DNA of 64,000 bases, taken from Catonia carolina. Taxonomy: Eukaryota > Arthropoda > Insecta > Hemiptera > Achilidae. Both the position numbers and the translations under genes were made by a program. Positions 19,502 through 30,665 of this stretch are shown one piece after another (position 1 is the stretch's first letter; each line of letters begins with the position of its first letter). Below the pieces are notes generated by a model that saw only the letters and a program-made list of their open reading frames with translations, made no database searches and was not told where the DNA came from. The stretch is from NCBI GenBank assembly GCA_035578175.1, contig JAQMRL010000003.1:24390419-24454418 (forward strand). The letters run 5' to 3'.

Positions 19502-21409
19502 GTTTCATTAAATTTGGGTCCTATACTTTAGAACCAAAATTTTACATACAGGGTTGATTGGTGAACACCTTTCGTCCATAACTCCATTGAACACCTATGC
19601 AATCGCTTTTACAAGAACACGATAACCTGCTTGCACATTTACTTTCCATTTTACTTCTACCTGAAAATTCCCCAATCGCCTAAAAATAGAGACATGGTAA
19701 TTTAATCAAATAAAGGTTATTCGAAAATCATAAGATTTTGATAAAAACAATTCCTGGGGAGGCACCAAAGGATGCCCTACCCCTCCCATGACTATCATGT
19801 CATTCACCACAATTATTATCTTCATCACCACTTGTAGTATTTTTACAGTTTTAACTTAATCATTAAAGAAAAATATATATCACAATAAGATAAGATTAGA
19901 ATAAGATAAAATACCACTAGAATTGAAAAGTGTACTTTTCAATACGTATTAAACCAATTTTTAGACACCATTTTCGGTGAGGTCTTTAAAGCGGTCTCCG
20001 GTCAAACCCTAAATTAAGTCTCTTACATCCATAAATAAATTGGAGACTTTAACGGTGGGTAATAAGCGTAACTACGAGTATAACAAATAAAAATATTTTT
20101 TTGTTTAAATTTAATACAAAAATAATATTACTACCATACTTGGTACTGTAGAATTAACACTAATTTTTTAAACATGCAAATTAGCCAAAGAACACCCACA
20201 ATTATGATTTTTAAAACTAGTGGCTGCAGTTCAACCCCCACCTTGATTTCAGGTGTTTAGAGTAAAATTTTGGAATAATTTTAATTCAGGATAAAATTAG
20301 AAAGTTCAATTCAAGATGGCAGAACAAAGATGGCCGAGCAAAAGCATCCCAGAAGAAATTCTTCGATACTAGGTAGGCCTACTATATTGAACTTAATTTA
20401 TTACGATTCTACAGTCACAAACAGTTTGCTAAAATTCAGTTGTTTTCAGACATTGTGGACATTTCTTAATTTACTTGAAATTCGTTGTTTAGAATCTTCA
20501 CTAAACATTTAGTCTACAACTCCAAAGTTTTAATTCAATCGACCACAATTTCATAATTATATTGAATTAATAAACTTTGAATGGGTCAAATTTTTAAAAT
20601 TTGGAAAATGTAGAGAAATGTTTATTTGAAAGTATAAACGACTCAAGGTAGAAACATTGACTTTTTGTAGAAAGCTTTACATAAAAAAATTGAGAACTGT
20701 AGATCAGTTTTCCTTCCAGTAAAATTTTCTTTGAAAACTGACTTTTGAATATTTATGTCTGAAAAACCTCTGAATTCTCTCTCTCAAAAAAAAAATTGGC
20801 TGATATTCTAAAACCAAAATGGCTCCCACAGTTTTAATAACTTTTTTAAAAACAAAATAAGATCATTTATAATTTATCAACGCACACCGAATCGTACACA
20901 GAACGAGTCGTTAATTTTGTAAGTGGTCAGGCAACCAATTTCATTATTTTTGAACCATTAAAAATGAATTGACGCCAATGAGTGAATTTGGTTATTTTAA
21001 TGATCACTTCATATGGAGGGAACAAGTTAAAATGTCCTCGAAACTTAATAACGGAACGACATAAATAATAATACTTTTAGAAGTAAGAATAAAAATGCAT
21101 GACTGGAAGGGTAATAAACAGAACAGCTGCATTTCAGGTACAAAATATTTTTCACTAATTGCAACACAATAGGCTAATAAATTTTCTGAAGGTGAACTAC
21201 CTTCTTAAGTACTACACAAATTATTGCATTAGGCTATTACCTATTGGTCCAGTGTTTTGTGTTAATTCTTAAAAAAATCTCTTGCTAACATGTTACTTTA
21301 CGATTTTGAAAATGAAACTTAATTTTTTATATTATTGGCAATTGCATTTCATTTTAGGATTATTAGATTATTAGCTTATTTTCTAGTAATTGATTTTTTA
21401 GTTAGATCG
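19502..21409. other. Long AT-rich spacer, no gene seen
   Basis: Nothing can be assigned. Near 19549 the string ACAGGGTTGATTGGTGAACACC resembles transposon termini known from other insects, but no partner end was found. Frames here are short. Confidence 0.45.
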
Positions 21410-21412
21410 TTC

Positions 21413-21570
21413 AGTTAGGTAGATCACTCAATCTGTTAGTTCCAGGGCTACAAAAAATAGTTCTGTTTTTTATAACATGGTCAGCCAATTTAATGACTGA
21501 ATCATTTTAAGAACAGAAGAGGTAGAGGTGTAAAAGACACTAGTTAGAGAATTATGGAAGTTTAACTTAA
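21413..21570 (-). repeat. Dispersed repeat F, partial inverted copy
   Basis: TAGTTCCAGGGCTACAAAAAATAG through GAACAGAAGAGGTAGAGGTG and AAAAGACACTAGTTAGAGAA matches the inverted 3' half of repeat F (see 55966-56285 and 42076-42460). Confidence 0.75.
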
Positions 21571-21572
21571 AT

Positions 21573-21662
21573 TTCAAGTTTCAACTTCTTTCGATGTTCC
21601 ATTCTTGAGATATTTTGTTCACACACCCACACACCCGCGCGCGCGCACACACACACACACCA
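21573..21662 (+). repeat. Dispersed repeat E, right end with CA/CG microsatellite
   Basis: AATTTCAAGTTTCAACTTCT, then GTTCCATTCTTGAGATATTT and TGTTCACACACCCACACACC leading into GCGC/CACA repeats. The same junction is found inverted at 45000-45125, and the unique part is found at 63935-64000. Confidence 0.75.
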
Positions 21663-22175
21663 ATCGGTAAAAACATGTTTTTTGGGTTCAGGGGTCTGAA
21701 AACGTGTATATTCGGTTAATACTTGATTTTAAAAAATCGACATGAAAACAATACTTTTCTTCCTTTATAAATATTCATATAGGCAAGAGAAAATAAAATG
21801 TACACGTATTAAGTGTACTATTATTTTGAACATTGTAAAATATTAAACAAGTATAAATAATCATCCTGCATCTATTAATAAACGTGGACATTTAGTATTA
21901 AGTATTTTATGACTTTTGTAAACTTTAATCACGGAACCCTCAGACAAGCCGTTAGCTTTAAAGGACCGTATAACTAACTGTTGACTAATAAATTATCTAT
22001 TTTTTAATAATATTATGTACGTTTTCTATATAAATGTATGGTCTTATATTATTAAAATGGTGATAATAAAAGTAGAAACATGAAAATGAAGAGTTATATA
22101 ATATAATACAATAAGAGATATCAGCAAGTTTATTAAGGTTGTTTGATGGTCTACTTTGCTGATAAACTTCCATAC
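21663..22175. other. AT-rich spacer
   Basis: Nothing recognised apart from the possible intron downstream of the candidate micro-exon on the minus strand. Confidence 0.4.
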
Positions 22176-22232
22176 CTGGCTGCAAACTGCTCTGTAGAAG
22201 GAGACGGCAAGATGTAGGGGAGTGTGAGAGCC
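22176..22232 (-). CDS. Possible 57-nt exon with an ankyrin-like motif
   Basis: On the minus strand, ATTTTTGCAG is followed by 57 nt (exactly 19 codons) encoding GSHTPLHLAVSFYRAVCSQ and then GTATGG. The acceptor has a T-rich tract and AG. The donor is AG/GTATGG. The core TPLHLA is the hallmark of an ankyrin repeat. It is the only short stretch here with both splice signals and a recognisable motif. It could still be chance, since no neighbouring exon was found within the window. Confidence 0.25.
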
Positions 22233-23903
22233 CTGCAAAAATTAAGGAAACCACAAAAATAAATTTCCAAATGAACATAATATGTGTATGTTTAGTCTAC
22301 GTAATTTGGAGTGGAGTTAGTTATCCAATAACTGTTTTCTTTTTAGTGGTCTGGATAATAATCCACTCTAAAGAAACCATAATGATTGTATTGCAAGTAA
22401 AGATAGTGAGTCACAAGAATGCATTTTGCGTATGGATGGGCTGTGAGGAAGGGACGAGAAATATGACAGTGCTGCCAACCTCAAAAATGAGACACTACAT
22501 TTCATTACAGTGAAACTCCACCCTTAGTTAACCACGTATTTCCTTTCAATTAATATACTTCGTTGTGACTGGACTGACACTTTTTCCACTTAAACCCCAC
22601 TTTATTTATTATTTTGTTTAACGTACAAAGTTTCCAACAAAAATTTAGTCATTCTTTCAAACCCAGTAATAACTTTTCACATGTTGGCATCACTTTCTTA
22701 TTGATAAAATGTACTTTTCTTACCAGGTGTCAAAAACTGTAGATGAAGAATTATCTTCACTGTATTTTAACTTAATTTTTTTGTATTTCGAATTGTGGAA
22801 AGAGAAACATCACAGTCGTTAGTCGCTTGCTCATGGCTTTTGTTAAGAGGCACGGAAAGGTATTTTTGTTTAGCTTCAACTTCACAACATTTTATTACAT
22901 TGCATATTAAATATTGTTCAGAACTGTGAACAGTTCGACCACATTTTCGAAAAAACCGACATTTCCGTTTACGGTAACTAACAGTTATATTCATACTGTT
23001 AACCTACAAAAGGTTCTGCGATATACTGTATGTTCTGTAAGTATAGTTTAGTATAGTGTTCTGTAAGTATAGGTGAGCGAACTGTTATAAAAGCAGTTGC
23101 TCAAGCGCACAGATATTTTCCCCCTTTTCCCAAAAGCAAACTCGTGACTCAAGTAACTATAGTTAGTTAACTTAGGTAGCCGATACAATGACCTTAAGTT
23201 ACATAAAGCTTAAAGTTACATGTCCTTAGTAAGTGAGCGTGTGTGAGTGAGTTATAAAACGTGCTTACAACGATGAAGAAGTAAAGTTCTACGAAATGAC
23301 GACGAACCAACTCTTTTACAATTAAATGGCGAAAGATGTATGGACTGACTGCTTTCAGTTAATACTTGTTATAGACCTACATCCATATTTAGAAAAACCA
23401 ATAGGTTACAATACAACTTAAACAATTTCGAGCAACATAAAACTAACTGTCCAATTCCCATCCAGTCCAGTAAGTACTTATTTCTAGTTATTCTACAATT
23501 CTGCATTTATTGCAGTCCAACCAACCAGTCGTAATAATTTATTTATGATTTTACCTTGTACTATTAAATTCTTAAATCTTTCTTCATTTAGATGCACTAA
23601 AATTGTTGCTGAAAATCTAATTTTCCTGGATTATTTATTGAAGTTTTTATTGCCGAAACTAAAAACCAATTTATTTATATTGCTTTTACACCCTTTTCTT
23701 CTTTTTTTAATTAAAAATTTTTTTTTCAACAAATTACACAATTTTAGGGCGATAGGAAGAAATAGTAAAATACAAAAACATTATTTTTTCAAGAGAATGA
23801 AAAATTTGCCTTATTTGTTCTTTTTGAATGTTCTGACATTTTAAACAGTAAAACGGATTAATTTTCTTTTTTTATTAAAAAAATGTTTTTGTATCATATA
23901 TTC
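22233..23903. other. AT-rich spacer, no gene seen
   Basis: The frames at 22271-22513 (plus), 22767-22994 (minus) and 23545-23844 (plus) have no recognisable domain and AT-driven composition. No repeat family was matched. Confidence 0.45.
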
Positions 23904-24088
23904 TACCTCCGTAGCGTAGTGGCATACACCTTCATCATATTATACACCTTCATAGCGTAGTGGTGACGCGCTAGCCTACAACGCGGAGGTCCTGGGTTCG
24001 ATTCCCGGACGTAAAAACCCGCCGCTACAGTGCCAAAACCCACAGTAGTTACTAATGACTAAAAGCTGTCGAACTTAAAAAAGTGGTT
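23904..24088 (+). repeat. SINE family B with duplicated head
   Basis: A first partial head CTACCTCCGTAGCGTAGTGG (23903-23922) is followed about 40 bp later by a second, CACCTTCATAGCGTAGTGGT, then GCGGAGGTCCTGGGTTCGAT and the tail CACAGTAGTTACTAATGACT. The first head has no body, so either the head region was duplicated or one SINE landed in another. Confidence 0.78.
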
Positions 24089-24097
24089 TTTTTAATA

Positions 24098-25042
24098 CAG
24101 TAAAATCTCTCTTTAGCGGAACTAAAGGGACCATGAGGTATCGCCGCTATAAAAAGAGTTCCGTTATAGAGAGAGCGAGTAATGTATTAGTGTTGGGAGG
24201 GAAATTGGAGTTCTAATTTTTCTGTACTAAAAACTCATATACAAATGTGAATGGCGCATGCAATAGGTTTACTTTGAAAAACTACCGAATGGATTACTTT
24301 ATGACTAATGTTTAATATAGTAGTTTACTTCAATACAGTGAGATATTTAAATTACTCACGAAAAATGTAGGTTATTAAGTTAACAAGAAATTTGGATACA
24401 AGAAGCTGGTTTTATTAAATGTTGTGTCACTAAAATTTTAAACAATAGAATTTTACTTTTCATACTGAACTTTTTTTAATAATAATTCATGCAGTACATA
24501 GCCTACCGTAATAGCTTAAAATTAATTAGCACTGAAACTTGTTTTTCACTGAACAGTAGCCTAATAGGCATACATAAGAGTACAATTAAAATCTCATAAA
24601 CCATAGGCTACACAAACACAAAAATAAACACAGTACAGCATGTATTTTTTCGTTATAAAGGAAATAATGACTGTAATTAATAACTGTAAAGTAGCCTACA
24701 TTTCATTTCGTAAAATAAGTTGTAATTTTTGTTTGTTAAGTTTTCAATTCGTAAAACATGTCTTCAATCTTATTTTAACTATTTGAAACTTGTTGATGTA
24801 AATTTTCATCTACATTTTGGCAATGACAGTACGTGGAAACAATACGAATAGCGTCTAGTGTCTGTTTACTTGAAGGGGCAATATTTCTGTTTCCATTTCA
24901 TCTTCATCTTCACTTTCTTCCTCGTTGTTTTGGGCTAAGACACTTTCGATTATTGCATCATCGCCAACATCTGCTGAAGTGGCCAAGTCATTGTCTGCCC
25001 CTACATAGGCGTCTAAATCCATATTCTGAAGATATTGTTTAG
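24098..25042 (-). mobile_element. Pogo/Tigger-like transposon remnant (C-terminal end and one terminus)
   Basis: The end CAGTAAAATCTCTCTTTAGC (24098 on), preceded by TA, with a sub-terminal inverted copy at about 24158-24180 (GAGTTCCGTTATAGAGAGAG), is typical of pogo-type termini. The minus strand from 25021 reads MDLDAYVGADNDLATSADVG, then DDAIIESVLAQ, an acidic EEESEDEDEME run, LDAIRIVSTYCHCQNVDENL and QTKITTYF (with frameshift/stop). This fits the acidic C-terminus of Tigger/jerky-like transposases. The DDE domain is not present. Confidence 0.72.
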
Positions 25043-25990
25043 CCGCTATAGAAAGATTATAAGAGATTATAAGATGTATAAGGCTTTTTGTCTTGAGAGT
25101 AGAATAAGCTATAAGTACACAGAAAATTCAAAGAAGGAAGAGGTAAAAGAAGTGGAGAAAATTAAACGCGTACCTAATCAGGTAAGATAAGTTAAACAGA
25201 AGCAATACAAAAACAAACGGATGTGAAAAAGAATATTGAAAAAGAAGTTGGAGTTTGAGAACAAACTTAAAAGGAAAGATGACGAGAAGAAGATAAAAGA
25301 AGACTAAAAGGCTGGTGAAAATCATGACGGTATCAGATTGCATTTTTCAAGTCTGTCTGCTTTGTCTTCTGTAAAAAAAACTGTCCAAAACCATTGAATC
25401 CAGTTAATTAAAAAGAATAAGTACTTTCCTATAACTGCTTTTATTTGTATCAAAGATAACAACCGAATACAATTAAATGAATCTTTAAAGTACCAATTTA
25501 TTGCACATTCAGCCTAACGTAATAACAAATTGCCTTTTAAAAAAGTTATATTTAAAACCAATTATTTTTACAAATAAAAACAAATTGAATTAAGTTTAAT
25601 TTATTTAAATTCCAATTTGAGATTTATTTAGATCAAGAATCGGTTCGCTCTGAGTTTATGAAGATTTATGATAAAAGAGTTTGACAACTGTTACCCTACT
25701 GCAGTCTAATCCATTTTTCAACCTTTTCTTTGTTACGAAAATTGTTTTCTATAGCCGCTCATTTATGATCGCTGATTTTTATGAATTTTCTATGTAGAGT
25801 AAACATAAATTTCAATAAGAGTTAGTGAAATTAAACACTTTTATACTGGCATCTTTTTACCAGTTGAGCCCAGTTGAGTTGGAGTTGTCTTAATATAGAC
25901 TATTTTAAAAAATAAATAAATTGGAATATTACCAGAATATTTCTTAATACAAATATTTTGAATTTATTTTGGAATGAGATTTTTTACATC
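25043..25990. other. AT-rich spacer, no gene seen
   Basis: The purine-rich part at 25130-25330 yields a long minus frame that is an artefact of composition. Nothing else was seen. Confidence 0.45.
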
Positions 25991-25994
25991 TAAT

Positions 25995-26143
25995 CGCTTT
26001 GTAGGTAATTGCTAATTCAGACGGTGAAAGGAGACTGATCAAAATTGGTGAAAATATTGCTAGACCTAACCGGTAATTGAACCCTTGTATCCTGGGATAG
26101 AAACCAATTGCACTGACAAAGACACCGTCATGCCAGCTTCTTA
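25995..26143 (-). repeat. Degraded tRNA-headed SINE, family C-like
   Basis: AATTGCTAATTCAGACGGTGAA matches the inverted shared SINE tail. ACCGGTAATTGAACCCTTGT and GACACCGTCATGCCAGC are the complement of a decayed B box and head. Confidence 0.6.
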
Positions 26144-26480
26144 GAGTATTTATTTTGAGTAATATAATACAATGTAATTCAATTATATTATATATATATA
26201 CATTATATTATAATATAGTTATATAATAGTAATATAATACAAAAATATAGGTCATTTGTTCTAGCTAGAATCTTTCCCTCCAACGCTGTGTGCTGCTGAG
26301 CTGTTCTGTTCAGTGGTGGGGGAAGCACCTCGTAGTTGTAACATAGTATACGGTTAGAAAGAGAGGGAATGATCATTAAGTGAGAAGGAGACAACACTTG
26401 CTCCTTTGAAACTATCCCTACTCTACCTACTCGTCCACCCCTTACAAGCTTCTTCCTAAAACAAACGTACTATACTGTTG
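26144..26480. other. AT microsatellite and spacer
   Basis: Bases about 26180-26240 are TATA/ATAAT-type low complexity. Nothing is recognised beyond. Confidence 0.5.
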
Positions 26481-26484
26481 GTGA

Positions 26485-27110
26485 GCTATGGAATGATATT
26501 CAGCTAGTTACGGGTGTAGTGAAAAGCTGTGAAAGTTTTAAATACCTGGGAGTCATCTTTGATAGAAGCAGAACAAGTTCAGCAGAAGTAAATAGCAAGA
26601 TTTTGTGAAAGGATATAGGGCAGTTAAATTCTGTCATTTGTTATCATAAAATATGGAAGGAGACAAAGATAAATATTTATCATGCTATCCTGGAGAGTGC
26701 GTGTACCTATGATGCGAAAGTGTGGGTATTGACAAAAAGACAAAAGGATTGCCTAAAAGCGGTGAAGATGGATTTCTGGAGGCTGAGCAGTGGTGTGTCG
26801 CGGATCGAACGAATTCCGAATCCCGAAATTAGGAGAAGAATCGGCGTCCAAGGAAATATTATGGGTACCATATCCCAGAAGCAGTTAAAATGGTTTGGCC
26901 ATTTGTAAAGGATGGAGGATGGTAGGTGGCCAAAGAGGGCATGGGAGTGGACGCCAGCCGGTAGAAGAAGGAGGGATAGGCCGGAAGTGACATGGTTGGA
27001 TGGAGTGCAGGAGGCAATGTCTTTGCGGTGGCTCTCCGATGGGGACTGGCGAGACAGAGAGAGGAAGTGAGATACGGCTGGGGCTGTAAATCCTCGCATG
27101 AATATATTTA
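26485..27110 (+). mobile_element. LINE 3' half, plus strand
   Basis: Translation reads VKSCESFKYLGVIFDRSRTS, SAEVNSKIL, stop, then CTYDAKVWVLTKRQKDCLKA, VKMDFWRLSSGVSRIERIPN, PEIRRRIGVQG, QKQLKWFGHL, stop, RMEDGRWPKRAWEWTPAGRR, and a GDWRDRERK end. This is the 'FKYLG..F' region through the 'DFWRRS.GISR.ERI.N..IR..MG' and 'QLRWYGHV.RM.D.R.PK....W.P.GRRRRGRP' blocks. It carries two in-frame stops and frame changes and has no catalytic YADD box. Confidence 0.8.
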
Positions 27111-27186
27111 CACATAATACAATAAATTTGCAATGTTAGAATGATACCATTAGAAATTCTAACATACATAAGAAACATCACTTAAA

Positions 27187-27440
27187 TGCAGGATATCGAA
27201 CAAAAAATGGCTCGACAAAAACGTAAATGGACGAGCTACAAAAGACACGCGTACGGTGGCTTGAAAAGTGTTATCAAAAAAATGGATTAAATGGACAGGA
27301 GCAAGTGGGCCACTGATGCGATGGGAAGATGATATCAAGAGAATGTTGGGTCCTAAACACAGCAAGCAAGAAAAACAGAAAAGTGGAGTGGATGAAGCTT
27401 ACGTTCAAAAATGGATAAATGGACTAGTAATAAAATTGTT
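27187..27440 (+). mobile_element. LINE 3' end of a second family, plus strand
   Basis: With frameshifts the translation reads DIEQKMARQKRKWTSYKRHA, then KKWIKWTGASGPLMRWEDDI and DEAYVQKW. This corresponds to the common LINE terminus 'W.GH.ARR.DGRW...W.P...RGRP.TRW.DDI.K..G..W...AQDR..W...GEAYVQQW'. It lies tandemly after the previous LINE fragment. Confidence 0.72.
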
Positions 27441-29310
27441 AAAATCACTAAGGCTGTGATAATGGTAAATATTAAACAAATGAATGCCAACAATATTAAA
27501 CAACACAATGCTTGGATAGAGTAACTGAAGATAAGAGAAGTAGAACTTAAATAAAAGCAATAATATAAATAACATAAGCCACGTTGAATAAAGTGAAAAC
27601 ATACTTGAGAGAACTTATGTTGCTTGCTAAAGAGATTATTATGGTTTCGAAATCTGTCTCTGAACCTATGGTACAAATGATTAGAAATGTGACGTTGACG
27701 TAACGGACGCTAAGTAATACTTTATTCAATATGACATAGCCGATTTCTGAAAATTTGTATTTAGTCGTAAAACGTTACTTTGAAACCAATGTATTCGTGA
27801 AATGTCTTTTGAACTGAAAGTGAAATACTTATAAACGGCTTTGCTGCACCATATACCCAGATTATTTACTACGTTAAAAGTTTAGAAGTTTTGGGTAGTT
27901 TTGATCGCTTTGTGGAAACATTGCATAAATTTTTCAGTTTCATTGATTAATTGTCGCTTACGATTGACGTACAGTAAGTTTCACGTCAACCGCCTGTCAA
28001 ACACAGCCCAAGATACCGAACATTGTTTTCTTGAAGAAGAGACAAGATGAATACACATAATTGTGGGCACACTTGTTGTTGAAGAGTAAAGGTTATTTAG
28101 CACGTTTTGTTAGTATTAATTTGTTTGTATTCATTTTTTTCTAAATCATACTTCAAGAATCGAAGATGAAACTGAATCTCGTTTGAAGCATGGACAGGAT
28201 TATCAGAAAATGAAAGAATAGGCCTAATACAAAATCAAATTATTAAACATTTAAAATTCAACAAAAATTCAGAAGTTGCTTATGAAACTACAACTATATT
28301 AAAATTATAGAACCAAAATTTGATTTTTTTGACAAGCTTTATTTTTTTAGTTTCATCAGGTCGATAATAACAGCTGTAGTCCTATAAATGACATTATTTG
28401 CAAGTTTTTGCAATATTCTATTGACAGACATTTCCATATAAGTATATATTAAAACTTTGAGGTTGCTTCCAAACAGGTTTCAATTATTTTTCAACAAAAA
28501 AAAACAAAACAGCTATAAATGCTACATTTCCTCTGGTGTTTTTACGGTTTGTATTTGATCTAAGTTGTCACCGATTTATTCAGCACCTATTCTCCTTAGT
28601 CAGGTGGGTTCAGTACAGTTAGTAAACGCGGTTCATTAAGAATGTTTTCTGTTCTGAAGGAACAATAAAAACAAAACTTAAAGGATTGAACAATGACTCT
28701 TTCCCCTTTTTAATTTGATTTCCAAACGAACAAAATAGTTGTCGACAACATGTCAACTTAAAATACCGGTTGAACCAGTATGAAATCAAACGATCCTATT
28801 GTTTGCTCAGTTTTGTCAATGGACATAAAATTAACAAGACCGACCTATAAAAATAAATAAAATAAAATTGTTTAGCTATACAAATGAACTTGATCCGTGT
28901 TGTACAAACAATAAAACGGTCTCGTACATATAGACTTTAGTTCATAATGATCAATAATCAGCGAGGTACGAAGAAAATAACTCGTAGTTAACTCATTTTC
29001 TTTTCAAATAATGACTAAAAGAGTTGCTTATAACTTCTTGTTAACAATTTAATAGAAATTTTTCATCTCAGCAAAAGAATATTTTACTGTAGAATTACAA
29101 TTACATTTGTACTTACTAACCGTTGCCTATGCAGATATATCCAATAAATAAACGGCTACTGAGGTTCAGAAAACAAATTCCAATATGAGTACACTAAATG
29201 TTCCAAATTATCTTTCCCGCAAAAATTTCAAACAAAATAACATTTTTCTCATATTTTTAACAATTTTTGAGCTGTATTCAGTCTACATTCTAACTAAGCT
29301 AATCTTTTGT
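27441..29310. other. Long AT-rich spacer, no gene seen
   Basis: The frames at 27353-27729 on the minus strand are hydrophobic chance frames. Nothing else is recognisable. Confidence 0.45.
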
Positions 29311-29594
29311 TTAGATCATCAGCCGAAAGGCTGGTTTGAACCTCTAGAAATTTTACTAAGTAAAACGAGGAGTTAGATTCAATTACAATTTCTCACGGAG
29401 TGGAAAAGTATCAGCATACCCGGCCTTCTGAAAAGCATCTACTTTCCACCCTGCAAATGAGACCTTCACTTAATTTACTCAAGGGCATGTCTGTATAATG
29501 ATGAAATTCATTATTCTCAGAGGAGATAACTCTGACTAGTGTCTTTTACACCTCTACCTCTTCTGTTCTTAATTGCTTCAGTCATAAATAATTG

Positions 29595-29778
29595 ATAATA
29601 ATTATAATATAATATAATATTATAATAATATTATAATAATATATATAAATATAATAATAATATAATATAATAATATAATAAATAAAATAATAAAATATAA
29701 TAATATAATATAATAAAAAATATAATAATAATAATATATATAAATATAAATAATAATATTATAATAATTATAATATTC
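29595..29778. repeat. AT-only microsatellite (ATA/TAATA)n
   Basis: About 180 bp composed only of A and T in imperfect ATAATA/TATAAT units. It is bracketed by two copies of CATAAATAATT (29583-29593 and 29778-29788), with a third copy after the LINE, so the array lies between target-duplication copies. Confidence 0.9.
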
Positions 29779-29790
29779 ATAAATAATTAT

Positions 29791-30582
29791 TTGAGATACG
29801 CTGATGACACAGTTCTGCTGGCAACGGACAGGGATGATTTGCAGGCGCTCCTACATTCAGTGACGGACCATAGCCAACAAATGGGTTTGAAAATAAACAT
29901 AAAGAAAACCCAATGGATGGTGATCAGCAAGAACAAAAATATAGCTAATAACTTGGCAGATATTGTGATAGATGGGGACATAGTGCGAAGAGTGCAGGCA
30001 TGCAAGTATTTGGGCTGCTGGGTTAACGAGGAGTGGGACTTGTCGCAGGAGATTAAATGCAGAATAGAGCAGGCGAGAACATCATTTAGGAAAATGCAAA
30101 GGGTACTAACAAGTAGAGAGTTAAAACTTGCGCTGCGAATACGCTTATTGCGCTGTTATGTGTTTAGCATTTTGTTCTATGGGATGGAAGCATGGACCCT
30201 CACAGAAGCAATGTGCAGGAGGATTGAGGCTTTCGAAATGTGGGCTTACCGCAGAATGTTGAGGATATCGTGGATGGACAGAGTGACGAATCAAGTGGTA
30301 ATGCAGCGGCTAAACAAAGAAAAAGAAGTGCTTAATATCATAAAAAGAAGGAAATTAGAGTACTTTGCCCACGTGATGAGAAATCCGAAATATGGAATGC
30401 TGCATGTGATCATCCAGGGGAAGATAGAGGGGACGCGCGGCCCCGGACGTAGGAGAACGTCCTGGCTTAGGAACCTTCGCCAGTGGTACGGGGTGAGCAC
30501 CACGACACTATTTCGGTTGGCTGTGGACAGAGTGAAGGTCATGCGACTGATCGCCAATGTTCTAGGAGGACACGGCACTTAA
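29791..30582 (+). pseudogene. LINE reverse transcriptase, C-terminal 263 codons
   Basis: The frame is open for 263 codons but has no ATG start: it begins at TTG just before RYADD because the insertion is 5'-truncated. Blocks in order are RYADDTVLLA (catalytic aspartates of the palm), GLKINIKKTQWMVIS, ACKYLGCWVNEEWDLSQEIK, ILFYGMEAWTLTEAMCRRIE, AFEMWAYRRMLRISWMDRVT, RRKLEYFAHVMRNPKYGM and GPGRRRTSWLRNLRQWYGVS. There are no internal stops, which suggests a fairly recent insertion. The endonuclease and most of the polymerase are missing, so it is not active. Confidence 0.9.
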
Positions 30583-30590
30583 AGAAGAAG
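29791..30590 (+). mobile_element. 5'-truncated LINE nested in repeat F, with open RT C-terminus
   Basis: The element begins inside the reverse transcriptase at the LRYADDTVLLATDRDDL catalytic box and ends in an AAGAAGAAGAAG tail. ATAAATAATT occurs immediately before it (29779-29788) and after it (30594-30603), and also at 29584-29593, giving a target-site duplication of about 10-11 bp. It interrupts repeat F. Confidence 0.88.
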
Positions 30591-30665
30591 AAGATAAATA
30601 ATTGGCTGACCATGTGATAAGTAAAAAACTATTTTTTGTAGCCCTGCAATTAGCAGATAGCAAAT

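Larger units (their letters stand above)
29311..30665 (+). repeat. Dispersed repeat F interrupted by a nested LINE
   Basis: The left part (29311-29583) begins AGATCATCAGCCGAAAGGCT and runs to TCTGTTCTTAATTGCTTCAG. The right part (30605-30665) resumes with GCTGACCATGTGATAAG and TTTTTTGTAGCCCTGCAATT. Joined, they match the uninterrupted copy at 55966-56285. The family has no recognisable coding content, and its CAGCCGAAAGGCTGG stem is a short hairpin. Confidence 0.8.

Noticed and set aside
22271..22513. 80-codon plus ORF with a hydrophobic start
   Set aside because: AT-driven hydrophobic composition, no recognisable motif, and overlap with a better-explained minus-strand signal.
23545..23844. 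99-codon plus ORF
   Set aside because: Low-complexity F/L/I/N/K content expected by chance in AT-rich DNA; no domain.
24833..25042. 69-codon plus-strand ORF
   Set aside because: It is the antisense of the acidic pogo-type transposase C-terminus on the minus strand.
26707..27365. Several minus-strand ORFs of 68-130 codons
   Set aside because: They lie antisense to the plus-strand LINE blocks, whose translation matches reverse-transcriptase C-termini.
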